A stretch of 50,989 bases of DNA from JAKAJA01 sp037440125 (lineage in GTDB: Bacteria > Acidobacteriota > UBA4820 > DSQY01). Shown one piece after another: positions 1-11,231 of this stretch. Positions within the stretch are counted from its first letter, which is position 1. Every line of letters begins with the position of its first letter. The notes under the pieces are model-generated. The model was given only the letters and a program-made list of their open reading frames with translations. It ran no database searches and was not told the DNA's origin. The stretch lies in NCBI GenBank assembly GCA_037440125.1, contig JBBIUU010000011.1, positions 1-50,989 of the forward strand. Direction: 5' to 3'. Position numbers and translations under genes: made by a program.

Positions 1-112
1 CTTCCTCGCACTAGGCCCAACGGCGTCGGGACGCCGCTTTCTCCGCTGCGCTCCGAAACCGAGTCCGGCTTCAACCGTTGTGTGAACAGGCCCTGGGGAC
101 CGGAGGGGACGG
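1..112. other. Non-coding left edge with a short GC-rich hairpin
   Basis: No convincing gene is seen here. Positions 21-36 form a compact inverted repeat (CGGCGTC, two bases, GACGCCG). It is followed on the plus strand by CTTTCT, so it could be a weak terminator for a plus-strand gene ending outside the window. On the other side it lies downstream of the minus-strand YitT gene. Its role cannot be decided from the edge. Confidence 0.4.
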
Positions 113-1042
113 TCAGGGATTGGCCGGGGGCACGTCCCTGGAGGACTGCTGGACCTGGTGCTTCTTCCAGATGTCGAAGGCCGTGGGCCGCTTGAACCGG
201 CCGATGACGTCGCTGGCTTCGAAGACCGTCACGAAGGCCTCCGGATCCTCCTCCCGAACCACGTCGTGGAGCTCCTTCAGCTCGTAGCGCGTGAGCACGC
301 ACAGGAGGACGTTGTTCTCCTCGCCCGTGTAAGCGCCCTCGGCCTTCAGCAGGGTCACGCCCCGCGCCATCTGGAAGAGGATGCGCTCCTTGATCGCGGC
401 GCTCTGCCTCGACACGATGAGCGCGGCCTTCCTCGGCCTGGGTGCCTGGAGCGTGTCGAGGGTGCGGCTGCCGACGTAGATGCCCACCAGGGTGTACATG
501 GCGAGCTCGGGCGTGTTCATTAGCCCCGACGCCACCACGAGGGATCCGTTCAGGATCAAGCCCACCTCGCCCATGCCCAGGCTGAACCGGCGGTTGAGCA
601 CCACGCCGAGGATGTCGAATCCCCCCAGGGAGCCGCCCGCCTGGATGGCGAGGGCGCTGCCCAGCCCGCCGACGACGCCGCCGAAGATGCTCGCGAGGAG
701 GGGGTCGCGCGTCAGCGCGCCGATGGGCACGTGGTCCACCGTGAGCGAAAAGAGCAGAACCGAGAGCCCCGAATAGGCCACGAACCGCTTGCCCACGTCG
801 CGCCAGCCCAGCAGGAAGATGGGCACGTTGAACAGGAAGGTGAGGAGGCCCACGGGCCACTTGAAAAGGGCGTGGAGGAGGAGCGCCATGCCCGTGACGC
901 CACCGGTGAGCAGGTGGTTGGGGAGGATGAACCCCTTCACCGCCACCACGAAACAGAGGATCGCGCCCGCCAGGAGAAACGCCTGTCGGACGATCGCGAG
1001 CCCCGCTTTGAGGGGAGTGACGGATTTCCCTGGAGCGCTCAT
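113..1042 (-). CDS. YitT family membrane protein (DUF161 + DUF2179)
   Basis: This is a predicted 309-residue inner-membrane protein. The first ~200 residues hold about five or six hydrophobic helices typical of the YitT/DUF161 core (segment GGVTGMALLLHALF and the repeated GGSLGGFDILGVVLNRR). The last ~80 residues are a soluble DUF2179 domain. The family is widespread, and its transport substrate or function is not established. I chose the ATG at 1042 because a G-rich ribosome-binding stretch lies directly upstream; a GTG at 1054 would add four residues. It is transcribed away from nrdJ's terminator and has its own possible promoter at 1075-1104. The length is slightly above the ~280-290 usual for the family. 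Assignment to the family is firm; the role is unknown. Confidence 0.85.
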   Translation of the reverse strand: MSAPGKSVTPLKAGLAIVRQAFLLAGAILCFVVAVKGFILPNHLLTGGVTGMALLLHALFKWPVGLLTFLFNVPIFLLGWRDVGKRFVAYSGLSVLLFSLTVDHVPIGALTRDPLLASIFGGVVGGLGSALAIQAGGSLGGFDILGVVLNRRFSLGMGEVGLILNGSLVVASGLMNTPELAMYTLVGIYVGSRTLDTLQAPRPRKAALIVSRQSAAIKERILFQMARGVTLLKAEGAYTGEENNVLLCVLTRYELKELHDVVREEDPEAFVTVFEASDVIGRFKRPTAFDIWKKHQVQQSSRDVPPANP

Positions 1043-1074
1043 GGTCCCCCCCACGTCCCGTATCCCTCGGGGCC

Positions 1075-1104
1075 AAGGTAGCAGAAAGGCGCCCGTGGCT
1101 CCAA
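1075..1104 (-). promoter_or_regulatory. Possible sigma70 promoter of the YitT gene
   Basis: On the minus strand TTGGAG (1099-1104) and TACCTT (1075-1080) are separated by 18 bases. The -10 hexamer is preceded by TGC, an extended -10 signature. The match is moderate. Confidence 0.4.
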
Positions 1105-1120
1105 CCCTTGGAAAAGGAGG

Positions 1121-1150
1121 GGAGGGCGGGGTGGTGGTTCCCCGCCCTCC
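1121..1150 (-). terminator. Intrinsic terminator downstream of nrdJ
   Basis: There is a perfect 11-bp inverted repeat (GGAGGGCGGGG / CCCCGCCCTCC) with an 8-base loop. It starts 33 bases after the nrdJ stop and is followed on the minus strand by CCTCCTTTTCC. The very strong GC stem and the short T tract fit a rho-independent terminator. Confidence 0.7.
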
Positions 1151-1182
1151 TTGGCGATCGGTGACTTCCCCCTAGCTCGGCG

Positions 1183-4443
<3,261 letters not shown>

Positions 4444-4519
4444 GATTTCGACCTCCTCCCACACGCGGGAAAGTGCTTTAACGCGAGGGTCTTATGCCCA
4501 GGGGTCCCCCGCAGGTAAA

Positions 4520-4533
4520 CCCCAATATCTGCC
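4520..4533 (-). promoter_or_regulatory. NrdR-like box 1 (over the nrdJ start point)
   Basis: The plus-strand sequence CCCCAATATCTGCC resembles the AT-centred palindromic boxes bound by the ATP/dATP-sensing repressor NrdR. It lies at the predicted transcription start, and its ATATCT core is exactly 31 bases from that of box 2. That is the whole-turn spacing usual for paired NrdR boxes. Confidence 0.65.
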
Positions 4534-4544
4534 AAAGCGGGGAT

Positions 4545-4573
4545 AATGTAGCCCCATATCTTGTGGATGTCAA
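4545..4573 (-). promoter_or_regulatory. sigma70 promoter of nrdJ
   Basis: On the minus strand a perfect TTGACA (4568-4573) and TACATT (4545-4550) are separated by exactly 17 bases. This predicts a start near 4538 and a leader of about 95 bases. NrdR-like box 2 fills the spacer. Confidence 0.75.
4552..4566 (-). promoter_or_regulatory. NrdR-like box 2 (in the promoter spacer)
   Basis: The plus-strand sequence CCCCATATCTTGTGG is a near-palindrome with the CC-CA...ATAT...TGTGG pattern of NrdR boxes. It sits precisely between the -35 and -10 hexamers of the nrdJ promoter, so a bound repressor would block polymerase. Confidence 0.75.
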
Positions 4574-4604
4574 GGGGGTTGGCGGCCTCAAATTCCGGCT
4601 GGAA

Positions 4605-4626
4605 AAGGCTTTCAAAAGGAAGCCTT
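4605..4626 (-). terminator. Terminator of the PEP-synthase-like gene
   Basis: AAGGCTTTC and GGAAGCCTT form a nine-pair stem (one G-U) around an AAAA loop, about 60 bases after the stop at 4684. On the minus strand the stem runs into TTTTCC. It is a modest intrinsic terminator. Confidence 0.55.
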
Positions 4627-4683
4627 AAGGCAAACTCTGTTTCCTATTGACCCGCACCCGAATGCGGCCTCGGAGACCCCCCG

Positions 4684-7479
4684 TCAGTCCTTGGGCGCCG
4701 AACCGTAGGACTGGCCCGCCGCGGCCGGGTGGGGCCGGGTCTCGCGGACGAACGCGAGGGCCTCGTTCTTCTCCCCGTCCATGATGACCTGCAGCTCGGA
4801 GCCGGGGGCCACGGCCTCCACGTCGGTGACGCGGACCACGCGGTCGTACTGCGCGAAGTCGGGGAGCAGGTCCACGAGGCAGTTGGGCGAGTCGTTCAGG
4901 AAGGCCTCGTTGAACACGGCGCCCTCCTCGTCGGGGTACAGCGCGAGGTACTTGATGTTGGCCTCCACGAGATCCTGGAAGAAGTGGGTGCCGAAGGAGA
5001 GGTCCGGCACGTAGTTGCCCTTCTTGCGGGCCACCTCGGCCAGGAGCGCGGTGTTGTTGATGTCCGAATAGGTTACGGGGACGCCCAGCGTGATGTCGCC
5101 CCGGCTGCCCCAGCGGCCCGGCCCTAGGAGGACGAAGGAGCGGCGGGGAAGGATCGTGTTGAGGCGGCTCACGATGGCGCCCACGGCGTTCATGTCGGCC
5201 TTCGAGGGGAGGTTGCCGTACTCGGCGCCGTCCACGTAGACCACGTACCGGAGGCCCGTCAGCTGGGCGTTGCTCACGTAGCGGCTCGCCGAGAAGATCT
5301 TCCGCTCGGGCGGCACCATGGAGGGGATGGCCACGCGGTAGGAGTCCTGCGCCCAGCTCTGGGGGCGGCACTGGAGGAGGAAGAGGTCCTTCCCGTCGGA
5401 GGCGAACTCGATGTCCACGGGGTGCCCCATGGCCTCCTGGAGGAGCGTCATGATGGTCCGCATCTGCTTGATGAAGGGCGTCCCCTCGATGAGCCCGGCG
5501 AAGTTGACCACGAGCTCGTCGGAGGCGGGGTCGATGACCGTGCTCGAGGGCTTCCGGAGCACCCCGTCCCGGTACACGGAGAAGATCTTGTCGAGCATGG
5601 GGTAGTCGTTCCCCACCTCGGCGAGCACGTCGGCGATGAGCGGGGACTCGAAGCGCCCCGTCTCCATGTTGAGGACGTCCACGTACTTCTGGGCGTACTG
5701 CAGGGCCTGCTGGGGCGTGGCGTTGACGCGCAGGCCCGGCTGACCGGGCGCGATCATGGTGGGGTAGTCCTCGCCCACCCGGTCCACGGCCCGCGTGCCC
5801 AGGCCCGTCACGATGCGGATGATGCCGTCCTCGCGCTTGATGCGCGGGGACCAGCGAAACTCGTTGTTGCTGAAGGCCACGCCCGCGAAGGCGGGGAAGA
5901 AGTACCTGCCCACGCGCGTTCCGACCACGCGCTGGATCAGGATCCCCATCTCCTCCATGAAGTCCAGGAGCCCTCGCTCCTTGCGGTACTGGATGGGGTC
6001 GGGCCCCATGATGGAGGCGTAGACCTCCGAGATGGCGTCCAGGAGGGCGTTGAGGCGCTCCTCCTTGCTGCCCGTGTTGACGAGGAAGAGGCTCCGGTAC
6101 TTGCCCGAGAAGGCCGAGCCCTCGCTGTCCTCGAGGAGGCTGCTCGAGCGCACGATGAGGGGGCCGTCGCCGAGCTCGTCGAGGGCGAACCTGAGGCCGT
6201 TGATCATCTCGGGCGAGAAGTGGGAGTGCTTGAAGATCTGTTCGAGGTAGGCGTAGCCCTCGCGCACCTCCTCGAGGCTCGAGTACTTGAAGCTCTGGGT
6301 GTCCTCGAGGGAGTTGTACTTGACGAAGTCGAAGAGGCCGTCGGAGGTGATGTACCACGCGCGGCACATGCGGAGGTGGTCGATGAGGGGGTCGCCCTTG
6401 GCGTTGCGCTTGAGGATCTGGTGCGCGAGGTACATGCCCGCGGCCTTGCCCCCGATCTTCCCGTTGCCCTCGGCGGGTCCGAAGATGCGGGTCAAGAGCC
6501 GGCCGAAATCGTGGATCGTGAGGTACTCCTTAGCCACCTGGATGAAGGTCAGGCGCTCCGTGAGGAGGCGTCTGATGAGCGCCACGCGGGCGTTGCGGTC
6601 GTCCGCCGCGGAGATGGCCACCTCCCCCTCCTGCGTCGAGCGCGTGAACCGCTCCACGAGGTCGCGCACGCGCACGAGCCCGAGGTCGCGCTCGTCGGTG
6701 GCGATGGCCATGAGGCCGAGCTTGTCCTGCCGGATCCACTGCTTGAGGAGGTTCGCGATCTCGCGGTCGGGCAGGGCGATGTCCGCCACCTGGATGATGT
6801 CCTCGAAGAGGCGGTTCAGCACGTCCACGTCCCGCTTGGGCAGGGGCTGGTTGGCGCCACGGAGCTCCTTGTCGCGCTCGGCGTAGTTGGAGGGGTCGAA
6901 CTGCATGATGAGGGTGTGCACGCCCGGCACGCCCTCCTTCGAGAGGTAGTTCATGAGGCGGCGCAGGATGCGCTTCCAAAGCATGACGTCCGTCTCGTGG
7001 AGGAGGTCGAGAATGGCGCGCCACTCGGGGGGGCGCGCGAGCGCCCTCGTCGCGGGGCTCTGTCCCGAATCGGCTCGGTCGAGGTGGATGGCGAGCCTGC
7101 GCGCGAGGAAGTTCACGAGCTTGCGCTCCTCGAGGAGGAAGGGCCCCTCGGCGCACGTGGGGCGCTGCTCGAGGTAGCAGACCTTAACGGACCCGCGGGG
7201 GCCGTCGGGCCCGGGGATCTCCGCCGCCAGGACCCACGGCGTTTCCTTATACCCCTTGGCCGAGATGGTCTGGTCTTTGAGGGTGATCTCTGTCCGGCAG
7301 ATTCCGGGGTACTGGAAGCCCTTCGGCACGACCGCCAGGAGCTGCTTGCACCGATCGGCGAGAGGCAGCTGCGTCTGGCGAAGCACGCTGGAGAGGGCGT
7401 AGAGGCACTCCAGGTCGCGGCCGCGGCCTAGGCCGCCGCCCGACGCGATGTCCTTGCCGGTGCTCTGTCGATGGGGCAT
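4684..7479 (-). CDS. PEP/pyruvate-binding (PPDK_N-type ATP-grasp) protein with N-terminal GAF-like region
   Basis: This 931-residue protein is related to phosphoenolpyruvate synthase. Residues ~10-150 look like a GAF-type sensory region. Residues ~340-650 match the PPDK N-terminal ATP-grasp domain (GNGKIGGKAAGMYL, LIVRSSSLLEDSEGSAFSGKY, GLGTRAVDRVGEDYPTM, HPVDIEFA). The ~180-residue C-terminal module has GPGRWGSRGD, LGVPVTYSDI and SFGTHFFQDL, which recur in PPDK_N-like proteins of unknown function. I see neither the phosphohistidine swivelling domain nor the PEP-binding barrel, so it is unlikely to be a complete PEP synthase. It may phosphorylate another acceptor or act as a sensor. It starts at an ATG behind GAGGGAACCC. 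Upstream gdhA is separated by ~180 bases that contain a hairpin. Confidence 0.85.
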   Translation of the reverse strand: MPHRQSTGKDIASGGGLGRGRDLECLYALSSVLRQTQLPLADRCKQLLAVVPKGFQYPGICRTEITLKDQTISAKGYKETPWVLAAEIPGPDGPRGSVKVCYLEQRPTCAEGPFLLEERKLVNFLARRLAIHLDRADSGQSPATRALARPPEWRAILDLLHETDVMLWKRILRRLMNYLSKEGVPGVHTLIMQFDPSNYAERDKELRGANQPLPKRDVDVLNRLFEDIIQVADIALPDREIANLLKQWIRQDKLGLMAIATDERDLGLVRVRDLVERFTRSTQEGEVAISAADDRNARVALIRRLLTERLTFIQVAKEYLTIHDFGRLLTRIFGPAEGNGKIGGKAAGMYLAHQILKRNAKGDPLIDHLRMCRAWYITSDGLFDFVKYNSLEDTQSFKYSSLEEVREGYAYLEQIFKHSHFSPEMINGLRFALDELGDGPLIVRSSSLLEDSEGSAFSGKYRSLFLVNTGSKEERLNALLDAISEVYASIMGPDPIQYRKERGLLDFMEEMGILIQRVVGTRVGRYFFPAFAGVAFSNNEFRWSPRIKREDGIIRIVTGLGTRAVDRVGEDYPTMIAPGQPGLRVNATPQQALQYAQKYVDVLNMETGRFESPLIADVLAEVGNDYPMLDKIFSVYRDGVLRKPSSTVIDPASDELVVNFAGLIEGTPFIKQMRTIMTLLQEAMGHPVDIEFASDGKDLFLLQCRPQSWAQDSYRVAIPSMVPPERKIFSASRYVSNAQLTGLRYVVYVDGAEYGNLPSKADMNAVGAIVSRLNTILPRRSFVLLGPGRWGSRGDITLGVPVTYSDINNTALLAEVARKKGNYVPDLSFGTHFFQDLVEANIKYLALYPDEEGAVFNEAFLNDSPNCLVDLLPDFAQYDRVVRVTDVEAVAPGSELQVIMDGEKNEALAFVRETRPHPAAAGQSYGSAPKD

Positions 7480-7523
7480 GGGTTCCCTCGTCTTGGTCGG
7501 ATGGCCGGGGTGTCCGAAGGCAG

Positions 7524-7552
7524 ATTCTATCCGGGGCCGCCGGGGAAGGGAA
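7524..7552 (-). promoter_or_regulatory. Possible promoter of the PEP-synthase-like gene
   Basis: The minus-strand hexamer TAGAAT (7524-7529) is a good -10 match. A weak TTCCCT lies about 17 bases upstream. The start would be near 7517, giving a ~38-base leader. Confidence 0.35.
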
Positions 7553-7568
7553 GCGCCGGACGCGAGAA

Positions 7569-7590
7569 GGCCCGCGGTCGCCCGCGGGCC
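7569..7590 (-). terminator. Hairpin downstream of gdhA, possible terminator
   Basis: A perfect nine-pair stem GGCCCGCGG / CCGCGGGCC with a 4-base loop lies ~70 bases after the gdhA stop. The following minus-strand bases (TTCTCGCG) form only a poor U tract, so termination may be partial. Confidence 0.5.
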
Positions 7591-7659
7591 CTCCGGTCGT
7601 CACGCCTTCTATTTAGGCTTCCGTTTCCGAAATCCCAAATCCGAATTCCGAAATCGTGC

Positions 7660-8946
7660 TTACACCCAGCCCCTCAGGTGGCAGGCCTCGGCGACGCGCT
7701 GGACGGCGATCATGTAGGCGGCGTCGCGCATGTAGACCTTCTTCTTGCGGGCGAGGTCGGAGACGGCCCTGAAGGCGTTCGTCATCTTCTGGTCGAGCTT
7801 CTGCAGGACCTCGTTTTTCTCCCAGTAGTAGTTCATGTTGCACTGCACCTGCTCAAAATAGGAGCAGGTCACGCCGCCGGCGTTGCAGAGGAAGTCGGGA
7901 ACCACGAAGATACCGCGCTCGAAGATGGCCTTGTCCGCGTCGGGGGTCGTGGGGCCGTTCGCGCCCTCGGCGATGATCTTCACGCTGGGCTTGATCTTGC
8001 CCACGTTCTCGCCGGTGATCATGCCCTCCTGGGCCGCGGGGATGAGGAGCGTCACGTCCTGCTCGATCCAGGCGTCGGCCTCGAGCTGCTCCCAGCCGTG
8101 CTCCTTGGCCTTCTTCGGGTCGATGGTGCCGAACTTGTCGATGGAGGCCATGAGCTTGGCGAAGGGGATGCCGTCCTTGCAGCGGTAAGTGTACGCCTTC
8201 TTGTCGTTGTTGTCCCAGCACGAAATGGCGATCGTCTTGCCGCCGTACTGCTCGAAGAGGTCGATGGCGTACTGGGCCACGTTGCCGGCGCCCTGGATCG
8301 AAGCGGTGGCGCCCTTGATCGGGATGCCGAGCTCCTTCATGGCCTCGCGGATGCAGTACACCACGCCGTAGCCGGTGGCCTCGGTGCGGCCCAGGGAGCC
8401 GCCCATGCCCACGGGCTTGCCCGTGATGAAGCCAGGGAGCTTGGCGCCTTGCATCACCTCGAGCTCGTCCATCATCCACAGCATGTGCTGGCCGTGGGTC
8501 ATGACGTCGGGGGCGGGCACGTCCTGCAGGGGTCCCACGTTGCGGGAGACCTGGCGCACCCAGCCGCGGCAGATGCCTTCCTGTTCACGGTCGGAGAGGT
8601 TGTGCGGGTCGCAGATGACGCCGCCCTTGCCGCCGCCGAGGGGGATGTCCACCACGGAGCACTTCCACGTCATCCAGGTGGCGAGGGCGCGGACGGTGTC
8701 CACGGTCTCGTGGGGGTGGAACCGGATGCCGCCCTTGCACGGGCCGCGGGCGTCGCTGTGCTGGATGCGGAAACCTTTGAAGACCTTATAGGAACCGTCG
8801 TCCATGCGGACGGGGATGGAGAAGTGGTACTCGCGGAGCGGGTTGCGGAGCAGGTCGCGGGTCGGCTGGTCGAGGCCGAGCTTCTCGGCGATGCCGTCGA
8901 ACTGCTGCTGGGCCATCTCAAAGGCGTTGAAGGGTTTGTTAGCCAT
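7660..8946 (-). CDS. gdhA: Glu/Leu/Phe/Val dehydrogenase (glutamate dehydrogenase)
   Basis: The product reversibly deaminates glutamate to 2-oxoglutarate with NAD(P) in the cytoplasm. Its 428 residues match the family length. The catalytic-lysine signature VDIPLGGGKGGVICDP is present, as are the substrate-binding PCKGGIRFHP, the hinge GSLGRTEATGYGVVY and a Rossmann motif (IQGAGNVAQYAIDLF). The usual PAPDVGT segment reads PAPDVMTHGQHMLWMMDE, a variant worth noting. Substrate preference among Glu, Leu, Phe and Val cannot be fixed by eye. The ATG at 8946 is preceded by GGAGAG. A consensus-like promoter at 9136-9164 predicts an unusually long untranslated leader (~180 bases). Confidence 0.93.
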   Translation of the reverse strand: MANKPFNAFEMAQQQFDGIAEKLGLDQPTRDLLRNPLREYHFSIPVRMDDGSYKVFKGFRIQHSDARGPCKGGIRFHPHETVDTVRALATWMTWKCSVVDIPLGGGKGGVICDPHNLSDREQEGICRGWVRQVSRNVGPLQDVPAPDVMTHGQHMLWMMDELEVMQGAKLPGFITGKPVGMGGSLGRTEATGYGVVYCIREAMKELGIPIKGATASIQGAGNVAQYAIDLFEQYGGKTIAISCWDNNDKKAYTYRCKDGIPFAKLMASIDKFGTIDPKKAKEHGWEQLEADAWIEQDVTLLIPAAQEGMITGENVGKIKPSVKIIAEGANGPTTPDADKAIFERGIFVVPDFLCNAGGVTCSYFEQVQCNMNYYWEKNEVLQKLDQKMTNAFRAVSDLARKKKVYMRDAAYMIAVQRVAEACHLRGWV

Positions 8947-9135
8947 TTCGTCACTCTCCGTTATGCGTCAGGGTGTACCCTCTGGATGAAACACACCGAT
9001 GGACCTCTCACTGCCGTATCTGTTCGAATCCCCCCATGTTCGGTCGGTCGGATCGGAGACGGCTCGGATTCGGTCGCCCCTGCGGCAGATGGCCAAGAGG
9101 CTTCAAACCCAGGCCCTATCTCCACCCGAGGCCCG

Positions 9136-9164
9136 AATCTAACAAAAGGGCATACCCCTGTCAA
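9136..9164 (-). promoter_or_regulatory. sigma70 promoter of gdhA
   Basis: On the minus strand a perfect TTGACA (9159-9164) and TAGATT (9136-9141) are separated by exactly 17 bases. Transcription would begin near 9129, about 180 bases before the gdhA start codon. Confidence 0.7.
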
Positions 9165-9290
9165 GGCGAATTGTGACGGCGTTTCCGGCGGTTGCGCCAT
9201 AAAACCCACCGACGCTACAGAGTCCGCTCTCCCCCTTTCCCCGCTCCCGCGCCGCATGGCGCCGGCCACCGGCGGGGGAGCCGGAATCGC

Positions 9291-9319
9291 TTGAGTCTTC
9301 AAGAGATTTGAGTTATCCT
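9291..9319 (+). promoter_or_regulatory. Promoter of the 9344 gene
   Basis: TTGAGT (9291-9296) and TATCCT (9314-9319) are spaced by 17 bases. Both match the sigma70 consensus at four of six positions or better. The predicted start near 9326 leaves room for the GGGAGA ribosome-binding site. Confidence 0.5.
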
Positions 9320-9343
9320 TATTCGTTCGGGAGACGGGCCTTC

Positions 9344-9976
9344 ATGGCGGAACAGGGATTCGAGGCGGACATCAAGAGGATGCAGGACCTCTTCGGCGTG
9401 CTCAAGCACGAGTACGACCTCTATTTCGCCGGAACGAGGAAGACCCCCCCGACGAAAGAACGGGCCGAGATCGACCGCCTCGTCCGCTACTACAGCTCGG
9501 GCAACCTCAACCGCCTCCAGCAGCAGTTCATGTTCAACGCCTTCGCCACCAAGTACAGCCTGCACTGCGAACAGTGGAACAAGATGCTGAAGGCCAAGGA
9601 GGAGGGGATCGTGGCGGACCCCCGCTTCACGGCCTCCGCCATGAAGGCGAAGAAAGACCTCTACGCCCTGGAGAAATCCGCCCCGGGCCGCGTGCCTGAG
9701 GCGGCGAGGGCCGAGCCCCCGGCGGCCCCGGCTGCGGGCAAGGCCGAAGCACCGAGGGCCGGGGGGGCCAGCCAGCATTTGCGGCGCCTCTACGACGAGC
9801 TCATCAACGCGAGGCTCCAGGTGGGCATGGTGCCCGAGTGGGACTTCGCCGCATTCGAGAAGCACGTGAAGCAGCAGAAGGAAGCCATCCTGGCGAAGTA
9901 CCAGGGGAAGGACGTGGTCTTCTCCGTGCAGAGCAAGGACGGCAAGGTCTCCCTGAAGGCCAAGATCGTCAAGTGA
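9344..9976 (+). CDS. Hypothetical protein, MXAN_5187 C-terminal-domain-like
   Basis: This is a soluble 210-residue protein of unknown function. An N-terminal helical region (to ~residue 110) contains ERAEIDRLVRYYSSGNLNRL and KYSLHCEQWNKMLKAKEEG. This pattern recalls the small domain named after Myxococcus MXAN_5187, but the match is from memory and weak. An Ala/Pro-rich linker (~115-140) leads to a C-terminal helical-plus-strand region (YDELINARLQVG, VVFSVQSKDGKVSLKAKIV) like a short regulatory domain. The ATG at 9344 is preferred over an upstream TTG at 9308 because the -10 element would overlap the longer form and GGGAGA precedes the ATG. It lies 67 bases before metK and may be co-transcribed with it. 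Confidence 0.6.
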   Translation: MAEQGFEADIKRMQDLFGVLKHEYDLYFAGTRKTPPTKERAEIDRLVRYYSSGNLNRLQQQFMFNAFATKYSLHCEQWNKMLKAKEEGIVADPRFTASAMKAKKDLYALEKSAPGRVPEAARAEPPAAPAAGKAEAPRAGGASQHLRRLYDELINARLQVGMVPEWDFAAFEKHVKQQKEAILAKYQGKDVVFSVQSKDGKVSLKAKIVK

Positions 9977-10043
9977 CGCGGCGGGCGCGGAGCCCTGCCG
10001 CAGGACCAGAGACCAGCCCCAACACTCCAGAAGAAGGGACCCC

Positions 10044-11231
10044 ATGGCGAAGAGCTTCCTGTTCACCTCCGAGTCGGTGACCGAGGGACACCCCGACAAG
10101 ATCGCGGACCAGGTCAGCGACGGCGTCCTCGACGCCATCATCAAGCAAGACCCGGCGGGCCGCGTGGCCGTCGAGACCCTCCTCAAGACGGGATTCTGCG
10201 TCGTCGCCGGCGAGGTGACGACGAAGTGCTACGTGGACATCCCCAGGATCGTGCGCCGGACCATCACCGAGATCGGTTACGTGGACAGCGAGATGGGCTT
10301 CGACGGCCACACCTGCGGGGTCCTCGTGGCCATCGAGGCGCAGTCCTCAGACATCGCGCAGGGCGTGGACAAGGCCAAGAACAGGAAGAAGGAGCAGGGC
10401 GCCGGTGACCAGGGCATGATGTTCGGCTACGCCTGCGACGAGACGCCCCAGCTCATGCCCGCCCCCATCACCTACGCCCACGCGCTCACGCGCCGCCTGG
10501 CGGAAGTCCGGAAGAAGGAAATCCTGCCGTTCCTGCGCCCCGATGGCAAGAGCCAGGTGACGGTGCGCTACGAGGACGGGAAGCCCGTGGCCATCGACGC
10601 CGTGGTGGTGTCCTCCCAGCATTCAGCCGACGTGAGCAACGGCCAGATCCACGAGGGCATCCGCGAGGAGGTCATCCTCAAGGCCCTCCCCGGCAGGCTC
10701 CTGAACGGCAGGACCAAGATCCACATCAACCCCACGGGCCGGTTCGTCATCGGCGGCCCCATGGGCGACTCGGGCGTCACGGGCCGGAAGATTATCGTGG
10801 ACACTTACGGGGGCATGGGCCGGCACGGCGGCGGTGCGTTCTCCGGGAAGGACCCCTCCAAGGTGGACCGCTCGGCGGCCTACATGGGCCGCTACATCGC
10901 CAAGAACGTGGTGGCGGCCAAACTGGCCTCCCGCTGCGAGGTCCAGGTGGCCTACGCCATCGGCGTGGCCGACCCGATGAGCGTCCTCGTGGAGACCTTC
11001 GGCACGGCGGCCGTGCCCGAGGAGCGCATCGAGCGCGCCATCCGCGCCACCTTCGGCCTCAAGCCCCAGCAGATCATCGAGACCCTCGACCTGCTCAAGC
11101 CCATCTACCAGAGGACCGCGTCCTACGGCCACTTCGGAAGGAACGAGAAGGGATTCACCTGGGAGCGCACGGACCGCGCGGCCGAGCTCGCGGCCCACGC
11201 CGGCCTCAAGAACGCGAAGGGGGGTAAGTGA
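10044..11231 (+). CDS. metK: S-adenosylmethionine synthetase
   Basis: MetK makes S-adenosylmethionine from methionine and ATP. The 395-residue sequence is full length and carries the family signatures: TSESVTEGHPDKIADQVSD at the N-terminus (ATP and metal binding), the flexible-loop motif GAGDQGMMFGYA, and the phosphate-binding GGGAFSGKDPSKVDRSAAY. The ATG at 10044 is preceded by AAGAAGGGA. Its stop overlaps the start of ahcY (TGATG), so the two are translationally coupled. Together they make the methyl donor and recycle its S-adenosylhomocysteine by-product. No SAM riboswitch is visible in the 67-base upstream gap. Confidence 0.98.
   Translation: MAKSFLFTSESVTEGHPDKIADQVSDGVLDAIIKQDPAGRVAVETLLKTGFCVVAGEVTTKCYVDIPRIVRRTITEIGYVDSEMGFDGHTCGVLVAIEAQSSDIAQGVDKAKNRKKEQGAGDQGMMFGYACDETPQLMPAPITYAHALTRRLAEVRKKEILPFLRPDGKSQVTVRYEDGKPVAIDAVVVSSQHSADVSNGQIHEGIREEVILKALPGRLLNGRTKIHINPTGRFVIGGPMGDSGVTGRKIIVDTYGGMGRHGGGAFSGKDPSKVDRSAAYMGRYIAKNVVAAKLASRCEVQVAYAIGVADPMSVLVETFGTAAVPEERIERAIRATFGLKPQQIIETLDLLKPIYQRTASYGHFGRNEKGFTWERTDRAAELAAHAGLKNAKGGK

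Larger units (their letters stand above)
8947..9343. other. Divergent intergenic region between gdhA and the MXAN_5187-like gene
   Basis: This stretch of almost 400 bases has no gene. It holds the gdhA promoter (9136-9164), the ~180-base gdhA leader and the promoter of the rightward gene (9291-9319). The leader contains a short palindrome AGGGTGTACCCT at 8972-8983. I recognise no known riboswitch class in it. Confidence 0.6.

Noticed and set aside
15..83. attC-like sequence at the left edge (GCCCAAC ... GTTGTGT)
   Set aside because: The right end breaks the GTTRRRY rule and the inner arms pair poorly. The hairpin at 21-36 is better explained as a plain inverted repeat.
4444..4538. Cobalamin riboswitch upstream of the B12-dependent nrdJ
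   Set aside because: The ~95-base leader lacks the conserved B12 box and is too short for the class. NrdR-like boxes explain regulation better.
8947..9130. Known riboswitch in the gdhA leader
   Set aside because: No recognisable glycine, glutamine or other conserved motif was found. Only generic palindromes are present.
9978..10002. GC-rich hairpin just before metK
   Set aside because: The stem is bulged, has no T tract and lies in very GC-rich DNA. It could be chance, and no SAM-riboswitch features are seen.
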